A stretch of 64,000 nt of DNA, taken from contig CP091733.1 in NCBI GenBank assembly GCA_022009975.1, forward strand, positions 1,071,001-1,135,000. Reading direction: 5' to 3'. The stretch comes from Phocaeicola vulgatus (GTDB lineage: Bacteria; Bacteroidota; Bacteroidia; Bacteroidales; Tannerellaceae). Shown piece after piece: positions 1 to 8,805 of this stretch. The position numbers were made by a program, and so were the translations under genes. Numbering within the stretch: position 1 is the first letter of the stretch; each line of letters begins with the position of its first letter. Under the pieces are notes generated by a model. That model was given only the letters and a program-made list of their open reading frames with translations, was not told where the DNA came from and did not search any database.

Positions 1-1
1 A

Positions 2-397
2 AAAAAGGGAAGTAAAGCTCGTATTATTACCCACATGGATAAGGCCATCGACAATACTTGGAGTATTTTAGGGTGGCTATTCTTCCTTACAGTGATAGGC
101 ATATCCGTATTTGTTTATTTTACAGGTAATTCCTATTGTTTTGCATTGATGTTGCCTTTGTCCTTATTGTATGCGGGCATCGGCGTTGCAATCATGGGAG
201 TTATCACGGAGTTCAAACTAATGGTTTATACTCCGTTGGTGGCATTTGCGGTAGCTATTTACATGTTGGCTTTAATGGTAACAGGTACCGTGGTTGTTGT
301 TGCCGATTGGTGGAATTTGTTATTCGGTCTTTCGTGTCTCATCATGATGATTATCCCAGGCCATGTCTTGAATTGTAAAATGAAAGAGTTATGCTGA
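2..397 (+). CDS. Membrane protein, 5' end probably outside the window
   Basis: The reading frame is open from base 2, and an ATG lies at 35, so the true start may be upstream of the window. From the ATG the product is 120 residues and almost entirely hydrophobic, with about four predicted membrane segments (roughly residues 10-30, 34-57, 62-88 and 90-110) and a short basic C-terminal end. I recognise no family. Its stop codon overlaps the next gene by 7 bp, so it is translationally coupled to a small winged-helix regulator. In Bacteroidales this regulator type is often paired with a small membrane protein; the function of the pair is not known to me. Confidence 0.6.
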   Translation, partial: KKGSKARIITHMDKAIDNTWSILGWLFFLTVIGISVFVYFTGNSYCFALMLPLSLLYAGIGVAIMGVITEFKLMVYTPLVAFAVAIYMLALMVTGTVVVVADWWNLLFGLSCLIMMIIPGHVLNCKMKELC

Positions 398-675
398 AAG
401 AACTGAATCCAATAATCCACTCTCAACTAAGGTTGGCTATTATGACCTTGCTGGTTTCGGTGGAAGAGGCTGATTTCAGTTATCTAAAGGAACAGACTAA
501 TGCAACGTCTGGAAATATCAGCGTGCAGTTGGACAAATTGAGCAATGCAGGATATATTCAAATAACCAAAGAGTTTGTAGGAAAAAAGACACGTACCTCT
601 TGCCGTATGACAGAAAAAGGAAAGCAGGCAATGGAAGAGTATGTTAATGTGCTTAAATCCTATTTGAATTTGTAG
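391..675 (+). CDS. Small winged-helix transcriptional regulator (MarR/HTH_34 type)
   Basis: A 94-residue protein that is essentially one winged-helix DNA-binding domain. Residues about 8-25 form helix 1, the recognition helix lies near 'SGNISVQLDKLSNAGYI' (about 40-56), and the wing contains 'KTRTSCRMTEKGKQAM'. Single-domain regulators of this kind (Pfam HTH_34 style) bind DNA as dimers and lack an obvious effector domain. The ATG overlaps the upstream membrane-protein gene by 7 bp, so the two form one transcription unit, and the membrane protein may be the target or sensor; that is inference. A strong hairpin follows 42 bp after the stop codon. Confidence 0.8.
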   Translation: MLKELNPIIHSQLRLAIMTLLVSVEEADFSYLKEQTNATSGNISVQLDKLSNAGYIQITKEFVGKKTRTSCRMTEKGKQAMEEYVNVLKSYLNL

Positions 676-716
676 GCATGTTAACGGATGTAGCTATTTG
701 CCCACCCTGTGTGTAT

Positions 717-762
717 AAAACGCCGTTAAAACGCTGTTTAAGCAGCGTTTTAACGGCGTTTT
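717..762. terminator. Perfect 20-bp stem hairpin terminator
   Basis: Left arm 717-736 and right arm 743-762 are perfectly complementary over 20 bp, with a 6-nt loop. The stem starts with AAAA and ends with TTTT, so it can terminate transcription from either strand. It closes the regulator operon. Confidence 0.85.
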
Positions 763-1028
763 AATACTTCGATTCGTCAATATTTCAATCACATGGGAAC
801 CGCACTTCTTGGGTAAGACCAATGCATTCAACATTGCAGGCATAGGCAATCCTCCTTTGATGGCTAAAATATACTTGTGTATGCTTTTTTGTAACAAATA
901 TGTGAATTTGCTATTACAAATCGTGGGTAAATGTAGTATCATATCCATTTTGAAAGATTTTTGTCAAAAAATATTTGCTCTTAAGTAAAAAAAATAAAGA
1001 ATAATATGCTTGCTTTCAAAATAAGTAC
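763..1028. other. Intergenic region without a convincing gene
   Basis: AT-rich sequence between the terminator and the ATPase promoter. A minus-strand open frame at 694-948 runs through the terminator hairpin and resembles nothing I know. I see no RNA gene here. Confidence 0.5.
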
Positions 1029-1036
1029 TATCTTTG
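1009..1036 (+). promoter_or_regulatory. Candidate promoter of the V-type ATPase operon
   Basis: TATCTTTG at 1029-1036 matches the Bacteroidetes -7 consensus TAnnTTTG. A weak CTTG at 1009-1012 is the best -33 candidate, but the spacing is shorter than ideal. The expected start site lies about 40 nt before the first ATPase ATG. Confidence 0.45.
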
Positions 1037-1083
1037 GCATCATCAAACCATGAAATAGTATTATACATATTATATAAATAGAT

Positions 1084-1673
1084 ATGGACACAAAAATTCA
1101 AGAATTAACAGACAGAATCTTCAAAGATGGGGTAGAAAAAGGCAATCAGGAAGCTGCCCGTATCATTGCAGAGGCTGAAGCCCGTAAAACGGCTTTGATA
1201 GAAGAAGCAGAAGCGAAGGCCAAGGAAATTGTGGCTGCTGCTGAAAAACAAGCATCGGAATTGAAGAATAACACCGAGTCTGAGTTGAAATTATTTGCTT
1301 CTCGGTCTGTGGAGGCATTGAAAACAGAAGTGACTAACTTGATTAATGGAGAAGTTGTTACATCCAATATCAAAGCAGTCATGGCTGATCCTAAGTTCAT
1401 GCAGAAAGTAATCCTTACATTAGTAGATAGCTGGCCTGAAAAAGAAAACTTGACAATCCAGTCAGCTGATGCAGATTCTCTTAAACAGTATTTTTATCAA
1501 ATGCCAAGAGTTTGTTGGACAAAGGCGTGAAAATAGAACAAGTCAATGGGAAGAAAACCTCTTTTTCTGTCGTTCCTGCTGACGGTTCCTATAAGATTAC
1601 ATTCGGTGAGGATGAGTTTGTAGAATTCTTTAAAGAGTTCTTGCGCCCGCAACTCGTTGAAGCCCTCTTCTAA
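1084..1673 (+). CDS. ntpE: V-type ATPase subunit E (one indel)
   Basis: Peripheral-stalk subunit of the V/A-type rotary ATPase. The first 80 residues are a long charged, alanine-rich helix typical of subunit E, followed by a small globular C-terminal domain. As written the frame stops at 1530. A single missing T in the T-run at 1490-1494 restores the frame, giving 'NAKSLLDKGVKIEQVNG' and continuing to a stop at 1671-1673 for about 196 residues, the usual family length. It is the first gene of the operon, preceded by a TATCTTTG promoter box. The indel looks like a read error rather than decay, because the rest of the operon is intact apart from similar homopolymer slips. Confidence 0.85.
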
Positions 1674-1685
1674 AAACTGAATGCT

Positions 1686-2554
1686 ATGAGTAAATATTAT
1701 TGCTTGATAGCAGGACTTCCACAAATTGCTCTGGATGACAGCAAGCCGTTTTATACGGTAGCTTCGTTCAAAGAGGAGATAGGATCTATATTGACCAGGG
1801 GCGATCAAAAGCTTATTGATTTGTTTTTTTTAAAGTATGACAATAAGAATCTACTTGAATACCTAAAAAATCCAGATTATACGGCAGATGAAAGAGGCAA
1901 CTTTGCGCTGAAGGAGTTTCAAGATGTGATAACTGCCTTTAAAAAGAGAAAGCGTGCCCCCAAAGGTACCCGCCTCCCGTCTTATTTGATAGATTTTTTG
2001 ACAGCATACGTGGCTGGTCAGGCAAAAGAAGAACAAGAGGATATTTCTTGGGAAGACCGTTTGGCTGCATTGTATTTTGCACATGCCATGAAGTGCAGGA
2101 ACAAGTTCGTGGCAGATTGGTTTGAGTTGAATCTGAACATAAACAATGTGCTGACAGCTCTAACCTGCCGTAAATACGGCTTGGATAAAGCAAAATACAT
2201 AGTTGGTGACAATGATGTGGCGAACACATTGCGCAAGTCCGTATCCCGTGATTTCGGATTGGGTGACAAGGTTGACTACCTTCCAGAGTTGCAACGCATC
2301 ACCGAAGAGAATGACTTGATGGTAAGGGAAAAGAAGGTGGATTCGCTGAAATGGAAATGGTTGGAAGAGAAGACATTCTTCAAAATATTCGACATTGAAA
2401 GTGTATATGCTTACCTATTGGGATTGGAAATGGTTGAGCGTTGGGCAACTTTAGACAAAGCCGCTGGCGAAAAACTTTCCGGGAAATAGTAGGGGCTATG
2501 AAGAAGGGCAGCGAAAATGCCTTGGAAGAGTTTAAAAGAAATAACGAAAAATAA
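1686..2554 (+). CDS. DUF2764 V-ATPase-associated protein (one indel)
   Basis: About 289 residues after repair. The start 'MSKYYCLIAGLPQI' and position between subunits E and A match the DUF2764 family, which in Chlamydia and Bacteroidetes occupies the operon slot where other V/A-ATPases carry subunit C. It is therefore the likely C-like linker between rotor and stalk; that role is inference. The frame as written stops at 2489. One missing T near 2478 restores 'KLFREIVGAMKKGSENALEEFKR' (broken here as KLFREIVGAM, then KKGSENALEEFKR) and the stop at 2552-2554, three bases before the next ATG. Mostly helical, no signal peptide. Confidence 0.8.
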
Positions 2555-2557
2555 ATT

Positions 2558-4311
2558 ATGGCTACGAAAGGAAGTGTGAGAGGAATCGTATCCAATCTGG
2601 TCACTGTTGAGGTGGACGGACCGGTTTCTCAAAATGAAATCTGTTACATTTCGGTCGGAGGTGTCAAGCTGATGGCTGAGGTAATCAAGGTAATAGGTAA
2701 GAATGCCTATGTTCAGGTATTCGAAAGCACACGCGGTATGCGGGTGGGAGACACAGCCGAATTTGAAGGGCACATGTTGGAAGTGACATTGGGTCCGGGT
2801 ATGTTGTCTCGAAATTATGATGGTTTGCAGAACGACTTGGACAAGATGCAAGGCGTTTTCTTGAAGAGAGGGGAATATACATTCCCGTTGGATGCCGAGA
2901 AGAAGTGGTCTTTCCATCCATTGGCAAAGGCTGGTGATGAAGTGCAGGCTGGTTCATGGTTGGGTGAAGTGGACGAAAATTCGCAACCACATAAGATAAT
3001 GGTGCCGTTTACACTTCAAGGCACATATGCAATCAAGAGTGTGGCTGCGGCAGGCGAGTATTCCATTAATGATACAATAGCAGTATTGACTGACGCTTCC
3101 GGAAATGAAGTGAAGGTGACAATGGTACAGAAATGGCCGGTTAAAAAGGCTATTACTTGCTACAAGGTCAAGCCTCGTCCATTCAAATTGCTTGAAACAG
3201 GTGTAAGAACGATAGACACGGTCAATCCGATTGTGGAAGGTGGTACAGGATTTATCCCAGGCCCGTTCGGTACAGGCAAGACAGTGTTGCAGCATGCCAT
3301 CTCTAAACAGGCAGAAGCTGATATCGTGATTATTGCAGCGTGCGGTGAGCGTGCCAATGAGGTTGTGGAAGTCTTTACCGAGTTCCCTGAACTGGTAGAC
3401 CCTCATACGGGAAGAAAGTTGATGGAAAGAACCATCATCATCGCCAATACTTCCAACATGCCGGTTGCAGCCCGTGAAGCCTCTGTTTATACTGCCATGA
3501 CCATTGCTGAGTATTATAGGAGCATGGGATTGAAAGTTTTGTTGATGGCAGACTCTACTTCCCGTTGGGCTCAGGCGTTGCGTGAAATGTCCAACCGTTT
3601 GGAAGAGCTTCCTGGTCCGGATGCGTTCCCTATGGACTTGTCTGCAATCATCGCCAACTTCTACGCCCGTGCAGGATTCGTTGAGTTGAATAACGGTGTG
3701 ACTGGTTCTGTTACATTCATCGGAACAGTTTCACCAGCCGGTGGTAACTTGAAGGAACCGGTGACAGAGAACACGAAGAAGGTAGCACGTTGTTTCTACG
3801 CATTGGAGCAGGAGCGTGCAGACCGTAAACGTTATCCGGCTGTCAATCCGATTGAAAGTTATTCTAAATATTTGGAATATCCGGAATTTCAGGAATATAT
3901 CGCTGAGCATATATCTCCAAATTGGATTGATAAAGTCAATGAGATAAAGACAAGGATGTTGCGTGGTAAGGAAATTGCGGAACAAATTAATATTTGGGTG
4001 ACGACGGTGTCCCAGTTGATTACCATGTGACTTTTTGGAAATCCGAGTTGATTGACTTTGTTATCTTGCAGCAAGATGCATTCGATGCGATTGATGCAGT
4101 TACTCCATTGGCACGACAAGAGTTCATGTTGGACAAGGTGGTCTCCATCTGCCGCACAGATTTCACATTCGACAGCTTCTTGGATGTAATGGATTATTTT
4201 AAGAAGATGATAAACGTCTTCAAGCAGATGAACTATTCTGAGTATGAAAGCGAACAGTTCTATAAGTTCAGTGCGGAACTGGATGCTTTGTTAAAGGAAA
4301 GAACGAAATAA
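2558..4311 (+). CDS. ntpA: V-type ATPase catalytic subunit A (one indel)
   Basis: Catalytic ATP-binding subunit of the V1/A1 head. The Walker A motif GPFGTGKT is at residues 235-242, and the 'VLLMADSTSRWAQALREMS' segment is the conserved Walker B and arginine-rich region. The bulge domain typical of A subunits lies between about residues 115 and 190. The frame as written stops at 4030. A missing T in the TTT of 3992-3994 restores 'ILGDDGVPVDYHVTFW' and the C-terminal helical domain, ending at 4311 for about 584 residues, the normal length. An operon position between DUF2764 and subunit B fits. The break is very likely a read error. Confidence 0.92.
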
Positions 4312-4323
4312 TAGGATAGTAAT

Positions 4324-5643
4324 ATGGCAACAAAAGCATTTCAGAAAATATATACAAAAATCACCCAAATTACAAAAGCTACTTGTTCGTTGAAAGCGAC
4401 AGGCGTTGGCTATGACGAATTGGCTTCTGTAGATGGAAAGTTGGCGCAGATTGTGAAGATTGCAGGTGACGAAGTGACATTGCAGGTCTTTTCCGGTACC
4501 GAAGGTATCCGTACAAACGCCGAAGTTGTCTTTATGGGTAAGGCTCCATCGTTGAAGGTGGGAGATCAATTGGCCGGTCGTTTTTTCAACGCATACGGTG
4601 AACCTATTGATGGCGGTCCTGTTCCTGAAGGAAAAGAGGTGGAAATCGGTGGCCCGTCTGTGAATCCGGTTCGTCGCCAGCAGCCATCAGAATTGATTGC
4701 GACAGGTATCGCAGGTATCGACTTGAACAACACTTTGGTGACAGGCCAGAAGATTCCATTCTTCGCTGACCCCGACCAACCGTTCAACCAAGTTATGGCA
4801 ATGGTAGCCATGCGTGCAAAATCAGATAAGATTATCTTGGGCGGAATGGGTATGACCAACGACGATTACCTCTTCTTTAAGAATACATTTAGCAATGCAG
4901 GAACACTTGACCGTATCGTCAGCTTCATCAATACGACGGAAGACCCTTCTGTAGAGCGTATTTTGATTCCTGACATGGCATTGTGTGCAGCTGAATACTT
5001 TGCAGTGGAGAAACACGAGAAGGTGTTGGTGCTATTGACAGATATGACCAACTATGCAGATGCTTTGGCTATCGTGTCTAACCGTATGGATCAGATTCCA
5101 TCCAAGGACTCCATGCCGGGTTCTTTGTATTCCGATTTGGCGAAGATTTATGAAAAGGCAGTGCAGTTCCCGGATGGTGGTTCCATTACCATCATTGCCG
5201 TTACCACCTTGTCAGGTGGCGATATCACACATGCCGTTCCGGATAACACGGGTTATATCACAGAAGGCCAGTTGTATTTGAGACGTGATAGCGACGTGGG
5301 TAAAGTAATCGTAGACCCATTCCGAAGCTTGTCCCGTTTGAAACAGTTGGTAACGGGTAAGAAAACGCGTGAAGACCATCCGCAGGTGATGAATGCGGCA
5401 GTACGTTTGTACGCCGATGCTGCCAATGCCAAGACCAAAATGGAGAATGGTTTCGACCTTACAGACTACGACAATCGTGCATTGGCATTCGCAAAAGATT
5501 ATTCTTCCAAGCTTTTGGCAATTGATGTAAACTTGGATACAACAGAAATGCTTGATGTGGCATGGGGCTTGTTTGGCAAATATTTCCAGCCGGCTGAAGT
5601 AAATATCAAGCAGGGATTGATTGACAAATATTGGAAGAAATGA
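4324..5643 (+). CDS. ntpB: V-type ATPase subunit B
   Basis: Non-catalytic nucleotide-binding partner of subunit A in the hexameric head. It is 439 residues, the usual size, with the beta-barrel domain at the N-terminus and the conserved blocks 'IATGIAGIDLNNTLVTGQKI', 'VLVLLTDMTNYADAL' and 'NRMDQIPSKDSMPGSLYSDL'. There is no canonical Walker A, as expected for B subunits. It starts 13 bp after subunit A and is uninterrupted. A 49-bp gap separates it from subunit D. Confidence 0.95.
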   Translation: MATKAFQKIYTKITQITKATCSLKATGVGYDELASVDGKLAQIVKIAGDEVTLQVFSGTEGIRTNAEVVFMGKAPSLKVGDQLAGRFFNAYGEPIDGGPVPEGKEVEIGGPSVNPVRRQQPSELIATGIAGIDLNNTLVTGQKIPFFADPDQPFNQVMAMVAMRAKSDKIILGGMGMTNDDYLFFKNTFSNAGTLDRIVSFINTTEDPSVERILIPDMALCAAEYFAVEKHEKVLVLLTDMTNYADALAIVSNRMDQIPSKDSMPGSLYSDLAKIYEKAVQFPDGGSITIIAVTTLSGGDITHAVPDNTGYITEGQLYLRRDSDVGKVIVDPFRSLSRLKQLVTGKKTREDHPQVMNAAVRLYADAANAKTKMENGFDLTDYDNRALAFAKDYSSKLLAIDVNLDTTEMLDVAWGLFGKYFQPAEVNIKQGLIDKYWKK

Positions 5644-5692
5644 CAGCATGAGCGGAATAATCCGGCTTGCTGTAATTAATAAATAATGAAAT

Positions 5693-6313
5693 ATGGCTAT
5701 CAAGTTTCAATATAATAAGACATCTCTTCAACAATTGGAGAAGCAACTGAAGATGCGTGAACGCTCTCTTCCTACGATTAAAAGTAAGGAAAGTGCCTTG
5801 CGTATCGAGGTGAAGCGCACGAAAGATGAGGTGACACAGTTGGAACTTCAGTTAGAACAGGAAATCCAGAGCTATGAGAGCATGGTTGCCCTTTGGAACG
5901 AATTCAATCCTGAATTGATCGAGGTCAAGGACGTATCCCTTTCTACCCGAAAGATTGCGGGAGTGGTGGTCCCGACATTGGACGAAATAGAGTTCTCGAT
6001 AGGGCAATATAGCTTATTCAATACGCCGGCTTGGTTTACAGACGGCATCGGTTTGCTGAAAAAATTGGCAAGAACCGGGATTGAAGCTGAATTTTCAGGA
6101 ATGAAGTTGGAACTGTTGGAACATGCCAGGAAAAAGACAACTCAGAAGGTGAACCTGTTTGAGAAAGTACAGATTCCCGGCTATAAAGATGCAATCCGTA
6201 AAGTGAAACGCTTTATGGAGGACGAAGAGAGCCTGTCAAAGTCTTCCCAGAAGATTATGAGGGCAAATCAAGAGAAACGAAAAGTTAAGGAAGAAGAGGA
6301 GGTTGAATTATGA
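5693..6313 (+). CDS. ntpD: V-type ATPase subunit D (central rotor)
   Basis: A 206-residue protein forming the long antiparallel coiled coil that rotates inside the A3B3 head. The N-terminal helix 'QLEKQLKMRERSLPTIKSKE' and the C-terminal helix rich in Lys and Glu (about residues 165-205) pair as the shaft. The start of the next gene overlaps its stop (ATGA at 6310-6313), indicating translational coupling with subunit I. Confidence 0.9.
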   Translation: MAIKFQYNKTSLQQLEKQLKMRERSLPTIKSKESALRIEVKRTKDEVTQLELQLEQEIQSYESMVALWNEFNPELIEVKDVSLSTRKIAGVVVPTLDEIEFSIGQYSLFNTPAWFTDGIGLLKKLARTGIEAEFSGMKLELLEHARKKTTQKVNLFEKVQIPGYKDAIRKVKRFMEDEESLSKSSQKIMRANQEKRKVKEEEEVEL

Positions 6314-8175
6314 TTGTAAAGATGAACAAGTTCACGTTCCTTATTTACCATAAGGACTACGAGACGTTCTTGGAAAAACTCCGCGACCTTGGCGTAGTAC
6401 ATGTGGAAGTTCGGCAGAGTGGCGAAATGGATGAATCTGTGCAGCCGATTATGCAGAAATATGTTGCATACAAGAACTTGCTTAAAGAGATGGCTTCTTA
6501 CGCTGCACAGTGCCCATGTACGGATATGCGGGCTCTTGACATTACTTCGATAGAAAAAGTAAATGCGGAATATGATACGCGCTGCGAGCAGATTCAAGCT
6601 CAAGTGGCAGAACTCTCTTTATTGGACAAAGAGATGAAGGCTTTTGATCCTTGGGGAGGTTTTGAATGGGGCAAGTTGGATGCTTTGCAGAAGAATGGAT
6701 GGAAGGTACAGTTCTTTTCATGCCCGGAGAGAAATTTCGATGCGGCATGGCAGGACGACTACAATGCGATTGTCATCAGTAAGAGGGACGGGCTCTGTTA
6801 TTTTGTCACAGTCAACCAACAGCTGGTAGCGATTGATGCGGAAACGGTGAACTTGCCACATAAGAACTATTCGGATTTACTGGCACAAAAGGAGGAAAAA
6901 GAAAAACAGTTGGGTGATGACCGTCACTCATTGTCCGAATATTGTGCTGCTGCTATTTCGACCGTCGAGTCTGCCATTGTCGCTTTGCAAGACGAGATAG
7001 ATTTGATGAAGGTGAGATTGGGCGGTGAACAGAAAGCGGATGGTTCATTGGTGTTGCTGGAAGGATGGGTTCCTTTGGAGAACAGCCAAGCAGTCCAAAC
7101 GATGTTTGAACAGAGCGATGTTTATTTTGAAATGCGTCCTGCAGAGAAAGAGGACAATGCTCCAATCAAACTTAAGAACAATCGTATAACAGGTTTGTTC
7201 GAGACATTGACTCGCATGTATGGTTTGCCAGACTATGGCGAATTTGACCCGACACCGCTTTTGGCTCCATTTTATGCTTTGTTTTTTGGCTTATGTTTGG
7301 GAGATGCCGGATATGGATTGTTTTTGGTTCTCTTTGGTTTCTTCTTAAAGACAAAGGTCAACAAATCCATGTATGGCATCATGAACCTGCTTATTACATT
7401 GGGCGTTGCTGCTACGGTGGTAGGTGCGGTTTTAGGAACATTCTTCGGAGTAGATCTGCTTAGCATTGATATTCCTCAAGAATGGAAGGATTTCATGATC
7501 AGCGGAAAAGTTGAAATAGATGGCAAGATGTATTATAAGACAATGATTCTTGCATTGATTGTCGGAATGCTCCATATCTGTTTCGCCATGACTGTCAAGG
7601 CTATTTGTTCTACAGCCCGTTATGGCTTTAAGAACTCTCTTGCTGATTGGGGTTGGTTGTTGTTGGTCGGTGGATCTGTCAGCGTTGCCACGTTGAACTT
7701 TTTGCAGGTAATCCCGACAGAGGTTGCTACCATGACGTATTACGCATTGGGCGGCGTGTCTGCGGTAGGAATCTTCTTACTGAACGACTTGCACCGCAAT
7801 GTGTTCATGAATGTGGGAGCAGGTCTTTGGGCTACATACAACATGGCAACCGGTCTGTTAGGCGATTTGCTGTCCTACCTCCGTCTCTATGCCTTGGGAT
7901 TGGCAGGAGGCTTGTTAGGTGGTGTGTTTAACGATTTGGCAATGCAGGCACAAGGCGGTTTGTCGGACTTTTTGTGGGGTATTCCTGGTTGGATTGCAGG
8001 AGGTTTGATATTTATATGCGGTCACACACTGAATATCGCATTGTCTTGCTTAAGTGCTTATGTGCATTCAATACGTTTGACATTTGTCGAATATTTTAAA
8101 AACTCTGGTTACGATGGCAGAGGTGTCACTTACAAACCTTTCTCATCGCTCCAAAAAACAGAAACAAAGAAATAA
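6310..8175 (+). CDS. ntpI: V-type ATPase subunit I (membrane stator)
   Basis: A 621-residue stator subunit equivalent to the eukaryotic a subunit. The N-terminal 300 residues are soluble with coiled-coil stretches (dumbbell region). From about residue 315 there are seven to eight membrane segments, starting at 'LAPFYALFFGLCLGDAGYGL'. The segment 'DLLSYLRLYALGLAGGLLGG' carries the essential arginine that faces the c-ring carboxylate. It lies inside the inner membrane next to the K ring. Its ATG overlaps the subunit D stop, and subunit K follows 28 bp later. Confidence 0.93.
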   Translation: MIVKMNKFTFLIYHKDYETFLEKLRDLGVVHVEVRQSGEMDESVQPIMQKYVAYKNLLKEMASYAAQCPCTDMRALDITSIEKVNAEYDTRCEQIQAQVAELSLLDKEMKAFDPWGGFEWGKLDALQKNGWKVQFFSCPERNFDAAWQDDYNAIVISKRDGLCYFVTVNQQLVAIDAETVNLPHKNYSDLLAQKEEKEKQLGDDRHSLSEYCAAAISTVESAIVALQDEIDLMKVRLGGEQKADGSLVLLEGWVPLENSQAVQTMFEQSDVYFEMRPAEKEDNAPIKLKNNRITGLFETLTRMYGLPDYGEFDPTPLLAPFYALFFGLCLGDAGYGLFLVLFGFFLKTKVNKSMYGIMNLLITLGVAATVVGAVLGTFFGVDLLSIDIPQEWKDFMISGKVEIDGKMYYKTMILALIVGMLHICFAMTVKAICSTARYGFKNSLADWGWLLLVGGSVSVATLNFLQVIPTEVATMTYYALGGVSAVGIFLLNDLHRNVFMNVGAGLWATYNMATGLLGDLLSYLRLYALGLAGGLLGGVFNDLAMQAQGGLSDFLWGIPGWIAGGLIFICGHTLNIALSCLSAYVHSIRLTFVEYFKNSGYDGRGVTYKPFSSLQKTETKK

Positions 8176-8203
8176 ATTAATAACAATTTAAATTTTTATC
8201 ATT

Positions 8204-8626
8204 ATGGACATAACTCTATTATTAGGTTATTTGGGCTTAGGACTTATGTTGGCCCTTGCGGGAATTGGCAGTTGCTATGGTACAACAATTGCAGCTAATG
8301 CAGCAGAAGGCGCATTGAAGAAGGATCCTTCTAAATCTGCTGGTTACATGATTCTTTCTGCGATGCCCGCTTCTCAAGGTCTTTATGGTTTTGTGGCATT
8401 TATGACTGCTGGGACAATCACTCCGGACAATGCAATTTCTAAATTCATCATGGGTGCTTGCGTTGGAATCGTATTCCTTATTTCTGCCATCCGTCAAGGT
8501 CAGCTGTGTGCTAATGGTATCGTTGGTATGTCTCAAGGACATGATGTTCAGACAAACACAATGATTTATGCAGCACTTCCTGAATTCTATGCTATCTTGG
8601 CTTTGGTAGCAACATTCTTGATTTAA
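8204..8626 (+). CDS. ntpK: V-type ATPase subunit K (proteolipid ring)
   Basis: A 140-residue double-hairpin proteolipid with four membrane helices that forms the ion-translocating ring. The ion-binding carboxylate is Glu127 in 'ALPEFYAILALVATF'. The first hairpin keeps 'MPASQGLYGF' (Ser57, Gln58) and helix 3 keeps 'IRQGQLCANG' (Gln99). These align with the Thr64, Gln65, Gln110 and Glu139 sodium ligands of Enterococcus hirae NtpK, which suggests sodium rather than proton coupling; that is inference from the motif alone. It is the last gene of the operon and is followed by a hairpin terminator. Confidence 0.93.
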   Translation: MDITLLLGYLGLGLMLALAGIGSCYGTTIAANAAEGALKKDPSKSAGYMILSAMPASQGLYGFVAFMTAGTITPDNAISKFIMGACVGIVFLISAIRQGQLCANGIVGMSQGHDVQTNTMIYAALPEFYAILALVATFLI

Positions 8627-8648
8627 GAATCTTATTTAATAAATTTAG

Positions 8649-8683
8649 GGGGCTGTGTCAAAAGGTTGTTTTGATGCAGCCCC
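8649..8683 (+). terminator. Hairpin terminator of the ATPase operon
   Basis: GGGGCTGTGTCAAAA at 8649-8663 pairs with 8669-8683 over 15 positions, two of them G-U wobbles, with a 5-nt loop. A short T-rich tract follows. Nearly the same hairpin recurs after rplT (24048-24095), between the convergent helicase and lpxA genes (54896-54931), and in half form at 63077-63102. Confidence 0.75.
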
Positions 8684-8688
8684 TTTAT

Positions 8689-8769
8689 GGTTGTGTTAGA
8701 ATTAGTGAAAGTTAGATGCAGAGGGTGAATACCGGAAATAACGCAGCCGTTTGCTAATTCTGACAAACC
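8689..8769. repeat. Dispersed intergenic hairpin element, copy 1
   Basis: About 80 bp whose ends are imperfectly inverted (GGTTGTGTTAGAATTAG and CTAATTCTGACAAACC). The interior shares AGATGC..G.GG.TGA and a ..CCG.AA..AACnC.GC..TTTGC block with the larger copy at 11264-11388. Confidence 0.55.
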
Positions 8770-8805
8770 GCTTTCTTATTTATGAATTACTTAATTCTGA
8801 AAAAC

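Noticed and set aside
694..948. Minus-strand open frame of 84 residues before the ATPase operon
   Set aside because: It runs through the perfect terminator hairpin and has no recognisable composition, start signal or family.
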